DNA of 11,770 nucleotides from Actinomycetota bacterium (GTDB taxonomy: Bacteria; Actinomycetota; Actinomycetes; Nanopelagicales; Nanopelagicaceae): contig WLRX01000017.1 of assembly GCA_009706135.1 (NCBI GenBank), forward strand, positions 1 to 11,770, read 5' to 3'. The translations under genes and the position numbers were made by a program. Below, in pieces: positions 1 to 9,015 of this stretch (the stretch's first letter is position 1; each line of letters starts with the position of its first letter). Below the pieces are notes generated by a model that made no database searches, had not been told where the DNA came from, and saw only the letters and a program-made list of their open reading frames with translations.

Positions 1-227
1 CGAGCTAAGCGAATTTTTGGTCCCTGCAAATCAACAAGTACTGCCACTGGCACGCCTGCTTTTTTTGCCGCGTTTCGCACTGCATCTAGCCGGCTCTGAT
101 GCTCCGCGTACGATCCGTGCGAAAGATTTAAGCGAGCCATATTCATTCCAGCAGCGATTAACTGCTCGACTTTACCCTCAGCCTCAACGGCTGGTCCCAT
201 GGTGCAAACAATTTTCGCGCGGCGCAT
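1..227 (-). CDS. pyk: Pyruvate kinase, N-terminal part (3' end outside window)
   Basis: Pyruvate kinase transfers phosphate from phosphoenolpyruvate to ADP, the last step of glycolysis, in the cytoplasm. Only the first 75 residues are visible; the gene runs off the left edge. They match the start of the TIM-barrel domain: RRAKIVCTMGPA at residues 2-13, the cation/ATP-site pattern ARLNLSHG at 31-38 (R32, N34 and S36 have the spacing of the known R-x-N-x-S binding residues), and VDLQGPKIR at 65-73. The ATG at 227 puts the conserved start right at the N terminus, as usual for bacterial Pyk. It begins 13 bases after the gltD stop. There is no strong Shine-Dalgarno sequence (only AGGTAG), but a TAnnnT hexamer lies 6 bases before the ATG, so it may have its own promoter. 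The gltB-gltD-pyk order is a recurrent actinobacterial one. Identity is nearly certain; regulation is inference. Confidence 0.95.
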   Translation of the reverse strand, partial: MRRAKIVCTMGPAVEAEGKVEQLIAAGMNMARLNLSHGSYAEHQSRLDAVRNAAKKAGVPVAVLVDLQGPKIRLA

Positions 228-239
228 GTGCTTACTCTA
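228..239 (-). promoter_or_regulatory. Possible -10 element giving a leaderless pyk transcript
   Basis: Read on the minus strand, TAGAGT (239-234) is followed by six bases and then the pyk ATG. Actinobacterial -10 elements fit TAnnnT and lie about 6-7 bases before the transcription start, so the transcript could begin at the A of the ATG. No convincing -35 element was found. A chance match is quite possible. It is listed because the same spacing recurs before the VIT gene and trpB. Confidence 0.35.
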
Positions 240-240
240 C

Positions 241-1698
241 CTACAAAACTAATGAGCGGTCTGTTGGCGCAATTGGTGCATGCAACTGAGACTTCTCATC
301 CGTTAAATAGGAATCAACTGCCGCGGCGGCGCTGCGTCCTTCAGCAATTGCCCAAACAATCAAGGATTGTCCGCGCCCGGCATCTCCAGCAACGAAAATA
401 CCTTCTGCAGTTGTTTGAAAATTCTCATCTCGCTTGATGATTCCACGTTCATCTAGTTCTACCTCAAGTTGTGAAAGTAAAATATTGCGCTCTGGGCCTG
501 TAAATCCCATTGCAAGAAATGCGAATTGTGCGGGGATTTCTCGCTCTGTCCCTGGAACTGCAGTGAATTTGCCATCAACAAATTGTGTTTCAACTAACTT
601 TAGCGCGCGCAGATTTCCATCAGCATCTCCTAAAAATTCTTCAGTACTCACTGAAAAAATCCGGTTGTCTGACTCTTCATGTGCACTAGAAACTCTAAAT
701 ATCATTGGATAAGTCGGCCAAGGCGCATTCGAAGGTCTTTCATCTGTCGGACGAGGCATAATTTCTAATTGCGTGACAGATTTTGCACCTTGGCGAATAG
801 CAGTTCCAAGACAATCCGCTCCAGTATCGCCACCACCTAAAATAATGACATCTTTGCCTTCGACATTTATTGGGCGTTCTGTAATTTCGCCAAGTGCTTC
901 TTGATTGCCCCATGGTAAATACTCCATCGCCTGATAGACACCTTTAAATGAGCGTCCTGGAATATCTAACTCTCTCCACTGTGTCGCACCTACCGCCAAC
1001 ACGACTGCGTCATAACGAGAACGAAGCTGCGCGCCAGTTAAGTCAACGCCGACATTTACACCGGGCCTAAAGCGAGTTCCTTCTTTTTCCATCTGCACAA
1101 GACGGCGATCCACAATGTGCTTCTCCATTTTAAACTCTGGAATTCCATAACGTAGTAATCCACCGATTTTTTCACCGCGTTCAAAAACGGCAACAGTGTG
1201 TCCAGCGCGGGTGAGTTGTTGGGCAACTGCTAACCCGGCAGGACCCGAACCAACTACGGCAACTGTTTTGCCTGACAAACGATCTGGAGGTAAAGGTTTA
1301 ACATTTCCAGAGCCAAAGGCCTCTTCAATTGTGCGAAGTTCTACTTGTTTAATAGTTACAGCGTCGGCATTAATTGCGACAACACATGCAGTTTCACATG
1401 GTGCTGGGCACAAACGACCCGTGAACTCCGGAAAGTTATTTGTAGCATGTAGTCGATCAATTGCACCTTCTTTATCGCCACGCCAGAGCAAGTCATTCCA
1501 CTCTGGAATTAGATTTCCGAGTGGACATCCCTGATGACAAAAGGGAATTCCACAATCCATACAACGACCCGCTTGTTTTTGTAGGTGCTCAAAACTTTGT
1601 GGTTCATACACTTCGTTCCAGTCTTTGATGCGAACATCTACTGGTCGTCGTTTAGGCAACTCACGTGGAGTAGATAAAAATCCTTTTGGATCAGCCAA
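241..1698 (-). CDS. gltD: Glutamate synthase (NADPH) small subunit
   Basis: GltD (485 residues, normal length) takes electrons from NADPH through FAD and iron-sulphur clusters and passes them to GltB, which makes glutamate from glutamine and 2-oxoglutarate. Seven cysteines suited to the two N-terminal [4Fe-4S] clusters are visible: C46, C49, C54, C58, then C97, C101 and C105. An FAD-binding GSGPAG lies at 150-155, an NAD(P)H-binding GGGDTG at 288-293, and a C-terminal FAD motif beginning [11 protein letters not shown] at about 433. The start is a TTG that overlaps the gltB stop by 8 bases. It is chosen because it gives the family-typical MADPKGFL N terminus and has a strong GGAGGT eight bases upstream. 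The overlap suggests translational coupling that keeps the two subunits in balance. A stand-alone GltD-like oxidoreductase is unlikely given the adjacent gltB. Confidence 0.97.
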   Translation of the reverse strand: MADPKGFLSTPRELPKRRPVDVRIKDWNEVYEPQSFEHLQKQAGRCMDCGIPFCHQGCPLGNLIPEWNDLLWRGDKEGAIDRLHATNNFPEFTGRLCPAPCETACVVAINADAVTIKQVELRTIEEAFGSGNVKPLPPDRLSGKTVAVVGSGPAGLAVAQQLTRAGHTVAVFERGEKIGGLLRYGIPEFKMEKHIVDRRLVQMEKEGTRFRPGVNVGVDLTGAQLRSRYDAVVLAVGATQWRELDIPGRSFKGVYQAMEYLPWGNQEALGEITERPINVEGKDVIILGGGDTGADCLGTAIRQGAKSVTQLEIMPRPTDERPSNAPWPTYPMIFRVSSAHEESDNRIFSVSTEEFLGDADGNLRALKLVETQFVDGKFTAVPGTEREIPAQFAFLAMGFTGPERNILLSQLEVELDERGIIKRDENFQTTAEGIFVAGDAGRGQSLIVWAIAEGRSAAAAVDSYLTDEKSQLHAPIAPTDRSLVL

Positions 1699-4600
1699 GA
1701 GCGGCTACCTCCATCACATATTGATCAACCGGTAATCCTTCACGATTAGCCTTTTCAATTGCATTTAGTACTCGTGCATAATCTCTTGGCATAACTAGTG
1801 AAATACGAGAGATCGATTTATCCCAGTTGGCGAGTAAATCGTGGGCGATAGCAGAACCTGTTTCAACTTCAAATGATGAAATTAAAGAGCGCAAAATCTC
1901 TTTTTGATCATTTGGCACAGCAAGGATGTCAACCATCTCTTGATTTACCTGAGATTCATTCAAATCTAAAATAAATGCTCGTCCCCCAGACATGCCGGCT
2001 GCGAAATTTCGACCGGTGCGGCCAAGAATGACCACGGTGCCGCCAGTCATGTATTCACAACCATGATCGCCGACACCTTCAACAACTGCGATAGCACCTG
2101 AATTTCGAACGCAGAATCTTTCACCAACCATTCCGCGAATAAAGATCTCACCTGATGTTGCGCCGTATCCAATAACGTTTCCAGCGATCACGTTCTCATG
2201 TGATGGGAATTGCGCTTTCTCATCGGGGCGAACAATCACGCGTCCCCCAGAAATTCCCTTTGCAACGTAATCATTAGCATCACCATAGAGTCGAATCGTT
2301 AAGCCACGTGGAATAAATGCACCCAGTGATTGACCTGAAGAACCATGTAACGTCACATCGATGGTATCTGGATCCAATCCTTCAGCGCCATAAGCACGAG
2401 TAATTTGTGAACCAAGCATTGTTCCTACTGTTCGATTTACATTTCGAATTGGCGAGTCAATTCGAACAGGTTCTTTTGATTTGAGAGCGGCGGCAGATAA
2501 TTCGATAAGTTTGTTATCGAGGGCGTTTACTAAACCATGATCTTGCGTTGTTGTGCGGTGCAGGGCGCTATCAACATCTGGGCGCATGAGAAGAGGTGCA
2601 AGATCTAATCCATGCGCCTTCCAGTAAACAACTGCGTCTCGAGTATCTAAGTACTCCACATGACCAATGGCCTCTTGAAGAGTTGTGAAACCAAGTTGGG
2701 CAAGTAGTTCTCGAACCTCTTCAGCGATGTATTCAAAGAAAGTTTCAACAAATTCTGGTTTACCCGTAAAGCGTTTTCGCAGTTCAGGATTTTGTGTGGC
2801 AACACCAACTGGGCATGTATCTAGGTGACACACGCGCATCATCACACAACCGGAGACAACCAATGGAGCTGTTGCAAAACCAAACTCTTCGGCGCCTAAC
2901 AGGGCTGCAATTACGACATCTCGACCAGTTTTCAATTGACCATCAGTTTGTACAACAATTCGATCGCGTAATCCGTTGAGCAACAAAGTTTGTTGCGTCT
3001 CAGCCAATCCAAGTTCCCATGGTGCACCTGCATGCTTAAGTGAAGTTAGTGGCGAAGCGCCGGTTCCACCATCATGACCAGAAATTAGAACTACGTCAGC
3101 ATGGGCCTTGCTCACACCAGCAGCAACTGTTCCAACTCCAACTTCGGCAACGAGCTTGACGTGAATACGTGCATCCTTATTTGCGTTCTTAAGATCATGG
3201 ATTAATTGAGCAAGATCTTCAATTGAATAAATATCGTGGTGTGGTGGAGGAGAAATTAATCCAACACCCGGTGTTGAGTACCGAACTTTTGCAATCCACG
3301 GATACACCTTGTTACCTGGTAGTTGTCCCCCTTCACCAGGTTTTGCCCCTTGTGAAATTTTGATTTGGATGTCATCGGCATTTACTAGGTACTCACTCGT
3401 CACACCAAAGCGGCCGCTAGCAACTTGTTTAATCGCGGAGCGCTTTGAATCACCATTGGACATCGAAACATATCTCTCTGAGTCTTCTCCGCCTTCGCCG
3501 GTATTTGATTTAGCACCGATACGATTCATTGCAATCGCTAATGTTTCGTGCGCTTCTTGTGAAATTGACCCATAAGACATCGCGCCTGTAGAAAAGCGCT
3601 TGAGTATTTCTGAAATTGGTTCGACTTTGTCAATTGAAATCGGCGTACGTTCTTTGAACGTAAAAAGCCCACGCAGAGTCATTAACGCTTTACTCTGTTC
3701 ATCAATTTTGTGGGTATATCTCTTAAATACGTCATAACGCTTTGCCCGAGTTGAATGCTGCAAAGTAAATACAGTTTCAGGATCAAATAAATGTGGTTCG
3801 CCTTCACGGCGCCATTGATATTCACCGCCAATAGGAAGTCGACGTGATCCTGGAACTTCACCACCAGGTGGATAAGCGATGTGGTGGCGCGCGATAGTTT
3901 CTTTAGCAATGATGTCTAAGCCGATGCCACCTAATCGAGATGTTGTACCTGTGAAATATCGATCAACTAATTCCTGGGACAAGCCAATTGCTTCGAAGAC
4001 TTGAGCGCCTGTATAGGAAGCGATTGTAGAGATTCCCATTTTGGACATTACTTTGAGAACGCCTTTACCCAGGCTCTTTATTAAATTTGCAACTGCTTTC
4101 TCAGGTGTGATTCCCGCGATTACTCCTTGCAGCACTAAATCTTCGGCACTTTCCATTGCAAGATAAGGATTGACAGCGGCTGCGCCATAACCAATGAGCA
4201 ATGCGACATGGTGCACTTCACGCACATCGCCAGCTTCGACTATAAGGCCCACAGTTGTACGTGTTTTTTCACGAATCAAGTGGTGATGCACCGCTGATGT
4301 AAGCAGCAGAGAAGGTATCGGAGCATCTTCTGCATCACCATCGCGATCGGACAAAACAATAATGCGCGCGCCTTCGGCAATCGCAGTTGAAACTTCAGTT
4401 GCAATTTCATCTAAACGTTTACGAAGTGATTCTCCGCCGCCTGCAACCTGGAATAAACCGCGAACAACATACGTTTCTAATCCCGGATAATCACCATCGG
4501 CATTAACGTGAATAATCTTTGCTAATTCATCGTTGTTTATCACGGGAAAGGCTAGAGAAATCTGCCTACACGATTGCGGCCCTGGATCTAAAAGATTATG

Positions 4601-6202
4601 TTCTGGGCCAACTGATCCGCCGAGACTAGTGACTAATTCTTCTCGAATGGCATCTAATGGTGGGTTCGTAACTTGTGCAAATAACTGTGAGAAGTAATCA
4701 AAGAGAAGTCGTGGTTTTTCAGAGAGTGCTGCAATTGGAGAATCTGTTCCCATAGATCCCAGTGGTTCTGCTCCATTTTTTGCCATGGGTGTTACCAAAA
4801 TTCGGAGTTCTTCTTCTGTGTAACCAAAAGCACGCTGTCTGCGCACAACGGATGAGTGCGGATAAATAATATGTTCTCGTGGTGGTAATTCATTGAGCTT
4901 CATGATTCCGTCGTGAAGCCATTGGCCGTAAGGAGCACCCTTTGCCAACGTATCTTTTATCTCTTCATCTTCAATAATGCGACCTTCTTCGATGTCTACA
5001 AGAAACATTTTTCCCGGCTGTAAACGACCTTTGCGCGAAATTTGATCAGCAGGAATGTCCAGAACTCCTACTTCACTTGCAAGTACAACTAAGCCATTGT
5101 TAGTAATCCAAAAACGAGAAGGACGCAAACCATTTCGATCTAATACCGCACCAATTTGATGACCATCTGTAAAAGTTACGCAAGCCGGTCCATCCCACGG
5201 TTCCATAAGAGATGCGTGAAATGCGTAAAAATCTCTGCGCTCTTGGGACATCGATGTGTGGTTTTCCCACGCTTCTGGAATCATCATTAATACAGAGTGT
5301 GCAAGTGAGCGTCCACCTAAATACAAGAGTTCGAGTACTTCATCAAAGGATGCAGAATCACTACCTGAAGGATCGACAATAGGAAATATTCTCTTTAGAT
5401 CTCCGGGGATTAAATCACTCTCCAACAGAGTTTCGCGCGCGCGCATCCAATTTCGATTCCCTTTGACCGTGTTAATTTCGCCATTGTGTGCGATAAACCG
5501 ATACGGATGAGCTAGCGGCCAAGATGGAAAAGTATTCGTTGAAAAACGTGAGTGAACAAGTGCAAGCGGTGAGATTACTCTTTCGTCGCTAAGGTCAAGG
5601 AAGAATTCCTCTAACTGTCCTGTTGTAAGCATTCCCTTGTAGACAATAGTTTTAGAAGTAAGGGATGGAAAATAAATTGGCAAAGAGTGTTCTGCTCGTT
5701 TTCTCAAACAAAATGCTAGCCGATCGAGTGTGATGCCTGATTCATTATTCAAACCAGCAACAAAAACTTGTTCAAATCGTGGCATTACAGAGAGAGCTGT
5801 TTTACCTAATGATGATGAGTTAATTGGCAGTTCGCGCCACCCTAAAATCTTTAAGCCCTCTTCTTCGGCTATTTTCGAAATAGAATTTTTGACATCAGCG
5901 CTGGGTTCAATGAAACCAATACCTGTTGCATAGCTACCTTGTGGTGGTAATTCGAATGCAAGCACTGCACGATAAAAAGCATCTGGAATGCAAATAAGAA
6001 TTCCGGCTCCATCACCGCTATCTGGCTCGGCCCCCGATGCGCCGCGGTGTTCGAGATTGCGAAGCGCAGTTAAACCCTTTGCGACAATCTCGTGTGTTGC
6101 TACTTTATTTAAGGTTGCAACCATCGCAACACCACAAGCATCGTGCTCGTTGGCAGGGTCGTATAACCCTTGTGCAATTGGATAATTGGATTGCAAACTC
6201 AT
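1691..6202 (-). CDS. gltB: Glutamate synthase (NADPH) large subunit
   Basis: GltB hydrolyses glutamine at an N-terminal amidotransferase site and channels ammonia to an FMN site, where 2-oxoglutarate becomes glutamate. With the ATG at 6202 it has 1503 residues, normal for the family. Domains in order: class II glutaminase from C23 (HDACGV, with the first 22 residues a likely removed propeptide) to about 430, including the HNGEINT motif at about 239; central domain to about 800; FMN-binding synthase domain at about 830-1200; GXGXG beta-helix domain at about 1280-1470. The [3Fe-4S] ligands are C1119, C1125 and C1130 (C-x5-C-x4-C). The ORF stays open upstream to a TTG at 6241, adding 13 residues. 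The ATG is preferred because it gives a short propeptide and follows TGGAG at 6218-6214, though the 11-base spacing is somewhat long. The stop overlaps gltD. It follows the only sizeable gap in the window, so it probably has its own promoter. Confidence 0.97.
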   Translation of the reverse strand: MSLQSNYPIAQGLYDPANEHDACGVAMVATLNKVATHEIVAKGLTALRNLEHRGASGAEPDSGDGAGILICIPDAFYRAVLAFELPPQGSYATGIGFIEPSADVKNSISKIAEEEGLKILGWRELPINSSSLGKTALSVMPRFEQVFVAGLNNESGITLDRLAFCLRKRAEHSLPIYFPSLTSKTIVYKGMLTTGQLEEFFLDLSDERVISPLALVHSRFSTNTFPSWPLAHPYRFIAHNGEINTVKGNRNWMRARETLLESDLIPGDLKRIFPIVDPSGSDSASFDEVLELLYLGGRSLAHSVLMMIPEAWENHTSMSQERRDFYAFHASLMEPWDGPACVTFTDGHQIGAVLDRNGLRPSRFWITNNGLVVLASEVGVLDIPADQISRKGRLQPGKMFLVDIEEGRIIEDEEIKDTLAKGAPYGQWLHDGIMKLNELPPREHIIYPHSSVVRRQRAFGYTEEELRILVTPMAKNGAEPLGSMGTDSPIAALSEKPRLLFDYFSQLFAQVTNPPLDAIREELVTSLGGSVGPEHNLLDPGPQSCRQISLAFPVINNDELAKIIHVNADGDYPGLETYVVRGLFQVAGGGESLRKRLDEIATEVSTAIAEGARIIVLSDRDGDAEDAPIPSLLLTSAVHHHLIREKTRTTVGLIVEAGDVREVHHVALLIGYGAAAVNPYLAMESAEDLVLQGVIAGITPEKAVANLIKSLGKGVLKVMSKMGISTIASYTGAQVFEAIGLSQELVDRYFTGTTSRLGGIGLDIIAKETIARHHIAYPPGGEVPGSRRLPIGGEYQWRREGEPHLFDPETVFTLQHSTRAKRYDVFKRYTHKIDEQSKALMTLRGLFTFKERTPISIDKVEPISEILKRFSTGAMSYGSISQEAHETLAIAMNRIGAKSNTGEGGEDSERYVSMSNGDSKRSAIKQVASGRFGVTSEYLVNADDIQIKISQGAKPGEGGQLPGNKVYPWIAKVRYSTPGVGLISPPPHHDIYSIEDLAQLIHDLKNANKDARIHVKLVAEVGVGTVAAGVSKAHADVVLISGHDGGTGASPLTSLKHAGAPWELGLAETQQTLLLNGLRDRIVVQTDGQLKTGRDVVIAALLGAEEFGFATAPLVVSGCVMMRVCHLDTCPVGVATQNPELRKRFTGKPEFVETFFEYIAEEVRELLAQLGFTTLQEAIGHVEYLDTRDAVVYWKAHGLDLAPLLMRPDVDSALHRTTTQDHGLVNALDNKLIELSAAALKSKEPVRIDSPIRNVNRTVGTMLGSQITRAYGAEGLDPDTIDVTLHGSSGQSLGAFIPRGLTIRLYGDANDYVAKGISGGRVIVRPDEKAQFPSHENVIAGNVIGYGATSGEIFIRGMVGERFCVRNSGAIAVVEGVGDHGCEYMTGGTVVILGRTGRNFAAGMSGGRAFILDLNESQVNQEMVDILAVPNDQKEILRSLISSFEVETGSAIAHDLLANWDKSISRISLVMPRDYARVLNAIEKANREGLPVDQYVMEVAALG
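1699..1712 (-). promoter_or_regulatory. Strong Shine-Dalgarno supporting the TTG start of gltD
   Basis: On the minus strand GGAGGT (1712-1707) lies inside the gltB 3' end, eight bases before TTG at 1698. It decides the gltD start, because no ATG gives the conserved N terminus. Confidence 0.75.
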
Positions 6203-6218
6203 TTGTAGAAAGACTCCA

Positions 6219-6242
6219 GTTGTCGAAATGTGTTGGGACAAC
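6219..6242. repeat. Inverted repeat beside the gltB Shine-Dalgarno sequence
   Basis: GTTGTC (6219-6224) and GACAAC (6237-6242) are a perfect 6-base inverted repeat with a 12-base spacer. On the gltB message the repeat ends exactly where the TGGAG ribosome binding site (6218-6214) begins. It could be a protein-binding operator (half-site centres 18 bases apart) or a weak hairpin affecting gltB translation. The arms are short, so chance is a serious alternative. It does not clearly match the GlnR or AmtR consensus I know. Confidence 0.35.
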
Positions 6243-6270
6243 CTTGGCCCTGGTGAGTACTACGTGGAAA

Positions 6271-6298
6271 AGAATAGCAAGAAGAGGGGCAAATCCAA
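6271..6298 (-). promoter_or_regulatory. Possible gltB promoter in the 112-base gap
   Basis: On the minus strand TTGGAT (6298-6293), a 16-base spacer and TATTCT (6276-6271) resemble -35 and -10 elements. A transcript from here would start near 6264 and carry an untranslated leader of about 60 bases containing the GTTGTC/GACAAC repeat. The rest of the gap (6203-6314) shows no terminator-like GC-rich hairpin followed by a T run, so read-through from the VIT gene also seems possible. Confidence 0.35.
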
Positions 6299-6314
6299 TA
6301 GTGAAGTTAAATCT

Positions 6315-7022
6315 TTAAATTCCGCTTATATGCGCTAGCTGTCCGATTCCAGCTGTGATTGCCATACCCGCGCAGCCACCGAGCATTACACGGATAGTTG
6401 GTTTAAGAACTTTTGATCCTGCAGTTCGTGCACTGAGAATTCCGGTGAATAAGAGTCCAACGAGAGTGAACCCAACGATGCTCCAAGCCTTTGCGCCCAA
6501 TGTTGGCGCAAAAGCTCCAAGGAATGGAATAACTCCACCCAAAGTAAAGCTTGCTGCAGATGCAACTGCTGCTTGCATCGGGCGTGCTTTCGTATGTGGG
6601 TGTTGTCCTAATTCATCGCGCAGATGTGCTGCCAGTGCATCATTATCGTGCATTGCTTTAGCAACTTCTTCTGCTAATTCAGGAGATAAACCGCGATCAA
6701 TATAAATCTGCTTAAGCTCTTGTAATTCACCTTCTGGATCGATTGCTAGATGCTGAATTTCTAACAACCGATCAGATTCTTCAACATCATTTTGGGAACG
6801 CACGGAGACATATTCACCAACAGCCATCGACATTGCACCTGCTGAAATTGCTGCAAGGCCAGCAGTGATTAAGAAGCTATCTGCCTTTGCCGCTGCAACA
6901 CCAATCATTAACGAAGCGGTAGAAACAAGACCATCGTTTGCACCGAGAACTGCGGCTCGAAGCCACCCTGCTCGATGAGTTCGATGCTGCAAATTGCGAG
7001 CATATACATCTTCTAGGGCCAT
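6315..7022 (-). CDS. VIT/CCC1-family Fe(II)/Mn(II) transporter
   Basis: This 235-residue membrane protein belongs to the VIT1/CCC1 family, whose studied members move Fe(II) or Mn(II) out of the cytoplasm (into vacuoles in plants and yeast). Family hallmarks are clear: HRAGWLRAAVLGANDG at residues 16-31 with the conserved D30, then SAGAMSMAVGEY at 60-71 closing the second helix. Next comes a hydrophilic, Glu-rich stretch at about 80-150 (GELQEL, IDRGLSPELAEEVA, HLRDELGQ) corresponding to the cytoplasmic metal-binding helices. Three more membrane segments follow at about 150-172, 178-200 and 208-232. The ATG at 7022 is two bases after the lgt stop. It lacks a good Shine-Dalgarno sequence but has TAAGAT six bases upstream. 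A role in iron export or detoxification is the family expectation. Whether it relates to the iron-sulphur enzyme encoded next is inference. Confidence 0.9.
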   Translation of the reverse strand: MALEDVYARNLQHRTHRAGWLRAAVLGANDGLVSTASLMIGVAAAKADSFLITAGLAAISAGAMSMAVGEYVSVRSQNDVEESDRLLEIQHLAIDPEGELQELKQIYIDRGLSPELAEEVAKAMHDNDALAAHLRDELGQHPHTKARPMQAAVASAASFTLGGVIPFLGAFAPTLGAKAWSIVGFTLVGLLFTGILSARTAGSKVLKPTIRVMLGGCAGMAITAGIGQLAHISGI

Positions 7023-7024
7023 AT

Positions 7025-7837
7025 TTAAATCTTAGCCGAAGAGCGTCCTAATCGTAGGTAATTCGCTAGTGCAAGCGTTGCAACAATTGCACTAATCCAC
7101 ACATTTACACGTACTCCCGCGATCGTATTGGCTTGGTCAATACGAATAATCTCGATGAATAAACGACCGATACTGTAGAGCGCGACGTATGCACTAAAAA
7201 CCTGACCTGCGGCGAGTTTTTTACCCCAGAGAATTAACGCAAACGCTACGGCGCAGCACCAAACTAATTCATACAAAAAGGTCGGATGAAATGTTTGAAA
7301 AGTTTCATACCCATCAGGTCGTAATCCAACCGGTACAGATAGGGCCCATGGAAGATCCGTTGGGCGACCAAATAATTCACCATTAAACCAATTTCCTAAA
7401 CGACCTATTGCTTGGGCAAATAAGATTCCTGGCGCAAGCGCATCCAAAAAATATCCGAATGAAGGTAGATCTTTCTTTTTTTGTTGGGACTTATATGCAA
7501 AATAAGCAGCAAACGCACCTAAAGAAATTGCACCCCAAATACCTAAACCACCTTGCCAAATTTTTAGTGCATCGATGGGATTGCCGTAAGCACCAAAATA
7601 TTGAGCTGGAGAAGTAATCACGTGATAGAGGCGGCCACCGATAATTCCAAATGGAACCGCCCAAATTGCAACGTCAGCGACTACATTTTCCAGATTATCG
7701 CCATGGGTTTTAAACCGCTTGTCACCCAGCAACACGGCAACAACGATTCCCGCAATGATGCATAGGGCATAGAGATGAATTGTGAACGGACCGATTTCCA
7801 ATACCGAAATGCTCGGAGTTGGAATCGATCTATTCAA
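7025..7837 (-). CDS. lgt: Prolipoprotein diacylglyceryl transferase
   Basis: Lgt is a multi-pass membrane enzyme that transfers diacylglycerol from phosphatidylglycerol to the lipobox cysteine of prolipoproteins, the first step of lipoprotein maturation. The protein has 270 residues, with the family signature GRLGNWFNGELFG at 145-157 (R146 and N149 correspond to E. coli R143 and N146). It also has WQGGLGIWG at 94-102 and a C-terminal YSIGRLFIE matching the conserved Tyr/Arg/Glu helix. The position of E. coli H103 is W101 here. The start is a TTG at 7837 with AAGGAAAG seven bases upstream. No ATG is usable, because the IPTPSISVLEIGPFTIHLYAL-like beginning is needed for the first membrane segment. 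It starts 4 bases after the stop of the DsbA-like gene and ends 2 bases before the VIT gene. lgt downstream of trpA is typical of actinobacteria. Confidence 0.96.
   Translation of the reverse strand: MNRSIPTPSISVLEIGPFTIHLYALCIIAGIVVAVLLGDKRFKTHGDNLENVVADVAIWAVPFGIIGGRLYHVITSPAQYFGAYGNPIDALKIWQGGLGIWGAISLGAFAAYFAYKSQQKKKDLPSFGYFLDALAPGILFAQAIGRLGNWFNGELFGRPTDLPWALSVPVGLRPDGYETFQTFHPTFLYELVWCCAVAFALILWGKKLAAGQVFSAYVALYSIGRLFIEIIRIDQANTIAGVRVNVWISAIVATLALANYLRLGRSSAKI
7029..7034 (-). promoter_or_regulatory. Possible -10 element giving a leaderless VIT-gene transcript
   Basis: TAAGAT (7034-7029, minus strand) lies six bases before the ATG at 7022, inside the lgt 3' end. The 15-base string TAAGATTTAAATATG differs by one base from the string at the trpB start. 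No convincing -35 element was found. The ATG lacks a good Shine-Dalgarno sequence, which fits leaderless translation. Confidence 0.4.
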
Positions 7838-7841
7838 CTTT

Positions 7842-8534
7842 TTACTTTCCTTCTACGGCTTTAATAAATGCTGCAGGGTCAAAATAATCGCCTAACTCGG
7901 TTGCCGAAGTCGCACGGCGAATTTCTTTTCCATTAACGAATACGGTTGGCGTTGAATTAATGTTCTGCTCTCCACCAGATGCCGCTACGTTATTTACCCA
8001 ATTTTTGTAATCCAAGTTATTAACGCAACTCTTGAATTTATCTGATGTGATACCAACCGCTTGGCCTAGTGCAATTAGGTAATCAGATGTAATGACTCCT
8101 GAATTTTCAGCAGGTTGGGAAGAGTAAAATCCTTTGTGAAACCCTAAGAACTTACCTTCATCGGCTGAACACGCCGCCGCGTTTGCAGCAAGACTTGATT
8201 CTGGACCGAGGAATGAAAGTGTGTGGAATACAACTTTCGCCTTTTTCTCCTCGATAATCTTTTCAAGATATGCACTATTTGTTTGCTCAAAGCGAGCACA
8301 CACAGGACATTGAAAATCTTCCCAAATATCTATAACGGGCACGCCTTTGAGCTCACCATTGAAAACAATTCCATAACCATCATCCTTTGACACACTTGCT
8401 GGAAGCGCCGCTGAAGTATTTTCTTTATTGCTTAACACGGAGAAAATGGCGCCCACTGCAACAACTAGTACGACCATTCCAATTACTAGATTACGTGTTG
8501 TGTTATCTGGACCCTTTGGCGTCTTGGATGACAT
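7842..8534 (-). CDS. Membrane-anchored DsbA-like thioredoxin-fold protein
   Basis: A 230-residue thioredoxin-fold protein of the DsbA/Thioredoxin_4 type, expected to work outside the membrane in making or rearranging disulphides. A short cytoplasmic N terminus is followed by one hydrophobic anchor at about 16-34, a linker, and the catalytic domain from about 50. The active site is C76-P-V-C79 after IDIWEDFQ. The cis-proline loop is STPTVFVNG with P196. Two further cysteines, C122 and C170, could form a structural disulphide in the helical insertion, as in some mycobacterial DsbA proteins. The ATG at 8534 has GGGAG nine bases upstream and follows the MauE-like stop by 4 bases. The neighbouring MauE-like protein may be its membrane redox partner (inference), and Lgt follows directly. 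Whether it acts as oxidase, isomerase or reductant cannot be told from the sequence. Confidence 0.9.
   Translation of the reverse strand: MSSKTPKGPDNTTRNLVIGMVVLVVAVGAIFSVLSNKENTSAALPASVSKDDGYGIVFNGELKGVPVIDIWEDFQCPVCARFEQTNSAYLEKIIEEKKAKVVFHTLSFLGPESSLAANAAACSADEGKFLGFHKGFYSSQPAENSGVITSDYLIALGQAVGITSDKFKSCVNNLDYKNWVNNVAASGGEQNINSTPTVFVNGKEIRRATSATELGDYFDPAAFIKAVEGK
7845..7852 (-). promoter_or_regulatory. Shine-Dalgarno supporting the TTG start of lgt
   Basis: AAGGAAAG (7852-7845, minus strand) overlaps the last codons of the DsbA-like gene and lies seven bases before TTG at 7837. It supports a TTG start for lgt. Confidence 0.6.
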
Positions 8535-8538
8535 GTTT

Positions 8539-9015
8539 TTATTCTCCCAGTGCTAGTTCTTGTGATGGTTTCTTTTCGAGTGCAAACTTGGTTAAAGGGT
8601 AGCGAAGAAGATAAAGACCGCAGAGCGCTAGGCCTGTGTCACGCAAAATTTCCTCTAAATACCTGGTCTGGCTTGGATCAACGGTTCCGCCGCCACCGAA
8701 ACAACCACAATCAATGGACAATCCTCGCGCCCATGCTTGGGCAATAGCGATAATAAATAGCACCATCAGCGCTGAACCAAATATTGCTGCGTATCTAATT
8801 GCAACACCAATAATGAGAAGCACTCCTGCGCCAATTTCCAACCATGGCAAAATAATTCCAAGAACATTGGCAAACCAAATAGGCAAAATCTCATATGCGC
8901 GCACGGCCATCATTGATTTATCTGGTGTGAACGCCTTGAGATATCCGGCGACTAATAGAACTCCACCCAGAATAAGACGCGCAAGCAATCCAATCCACGG
9001 CTGCGCCTTTTTCAT
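8539..9015 (-). CDS. MauE/DoxX-family membrane protein
   Basis: A 158-residue four-helix membrane protein of the MauE/DoxX-like group. Hydrophobic segments are at about 8-28, 48-70, 73-95 and 122-140. Visible family features are an early GYLKAFTPDKS turn, AYEILP at 40-45, LPWLEIGAGVLL at 56-67, and the loop AWARGLSIDCGCFGGGG at 94-110 carrying C103 and C105. MauE was first described as needed for maturation of methylamine dehydrogenase. Actinobacterial relatives next to thioredoxin-fold genes are thought to exchange thiol electrons across the membrane, but this is not proven. Its ATG overlaps the trpA stop (ATGA), with GAGAGGGCAGGGG just upstream, and the DsbA-like gene begins 4 bases after its stop. 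A methylamine role is unlikely because no mau genes are seen. Confidence 0.85.
   Translation of the reverse strand: MKKAQPWIGLLARLILGGVLLVAGYLKAFTPDKSMMAVRAYEILPIWFANVLGIILPWLEIGAGVLLIIGVAIRYAAIFGSALMVLFIIAIAQAWARGLSIDCGCFGGGGTVDPSQTRYLEEILRDTGLALCGLYLLRYPLTKFALEKKPSQELALGE

Noticed and set aside
1196..1534. 112-codon plus-strand ORF opposite gltD
   Set aside because: It is antisense to the conserved cofactor-binding part of gltD and has no recognisable family features.
6203..6241. TTG at 6241 as the gltB start
   Set aside because: It adds 13 residues to the propeptide and has no well-spaced Shine-Dalgarno sequence. The ATG at 6202 gives the usual short propeptide before C23.
6242..6253. 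Palindrome-like CCTTGGCCCTGG as a terminator or operator
   Set aside because: Two of the six base pairs mismatch, there is no loop and no T run, so it is not convincing.
6203..6314. Rho-independent terminator after the VIT gene
   Set aside because: No stable GC-rich stem followed by a T run was found on the minus strand.
6355..6705. 116-codon plus-strand ORF opposite the VIT gene
   Set aside because: It is a shadow of a clear VIT-family gene, and its low-complexity Ala/Pro-rich translation matches no recognised domain.
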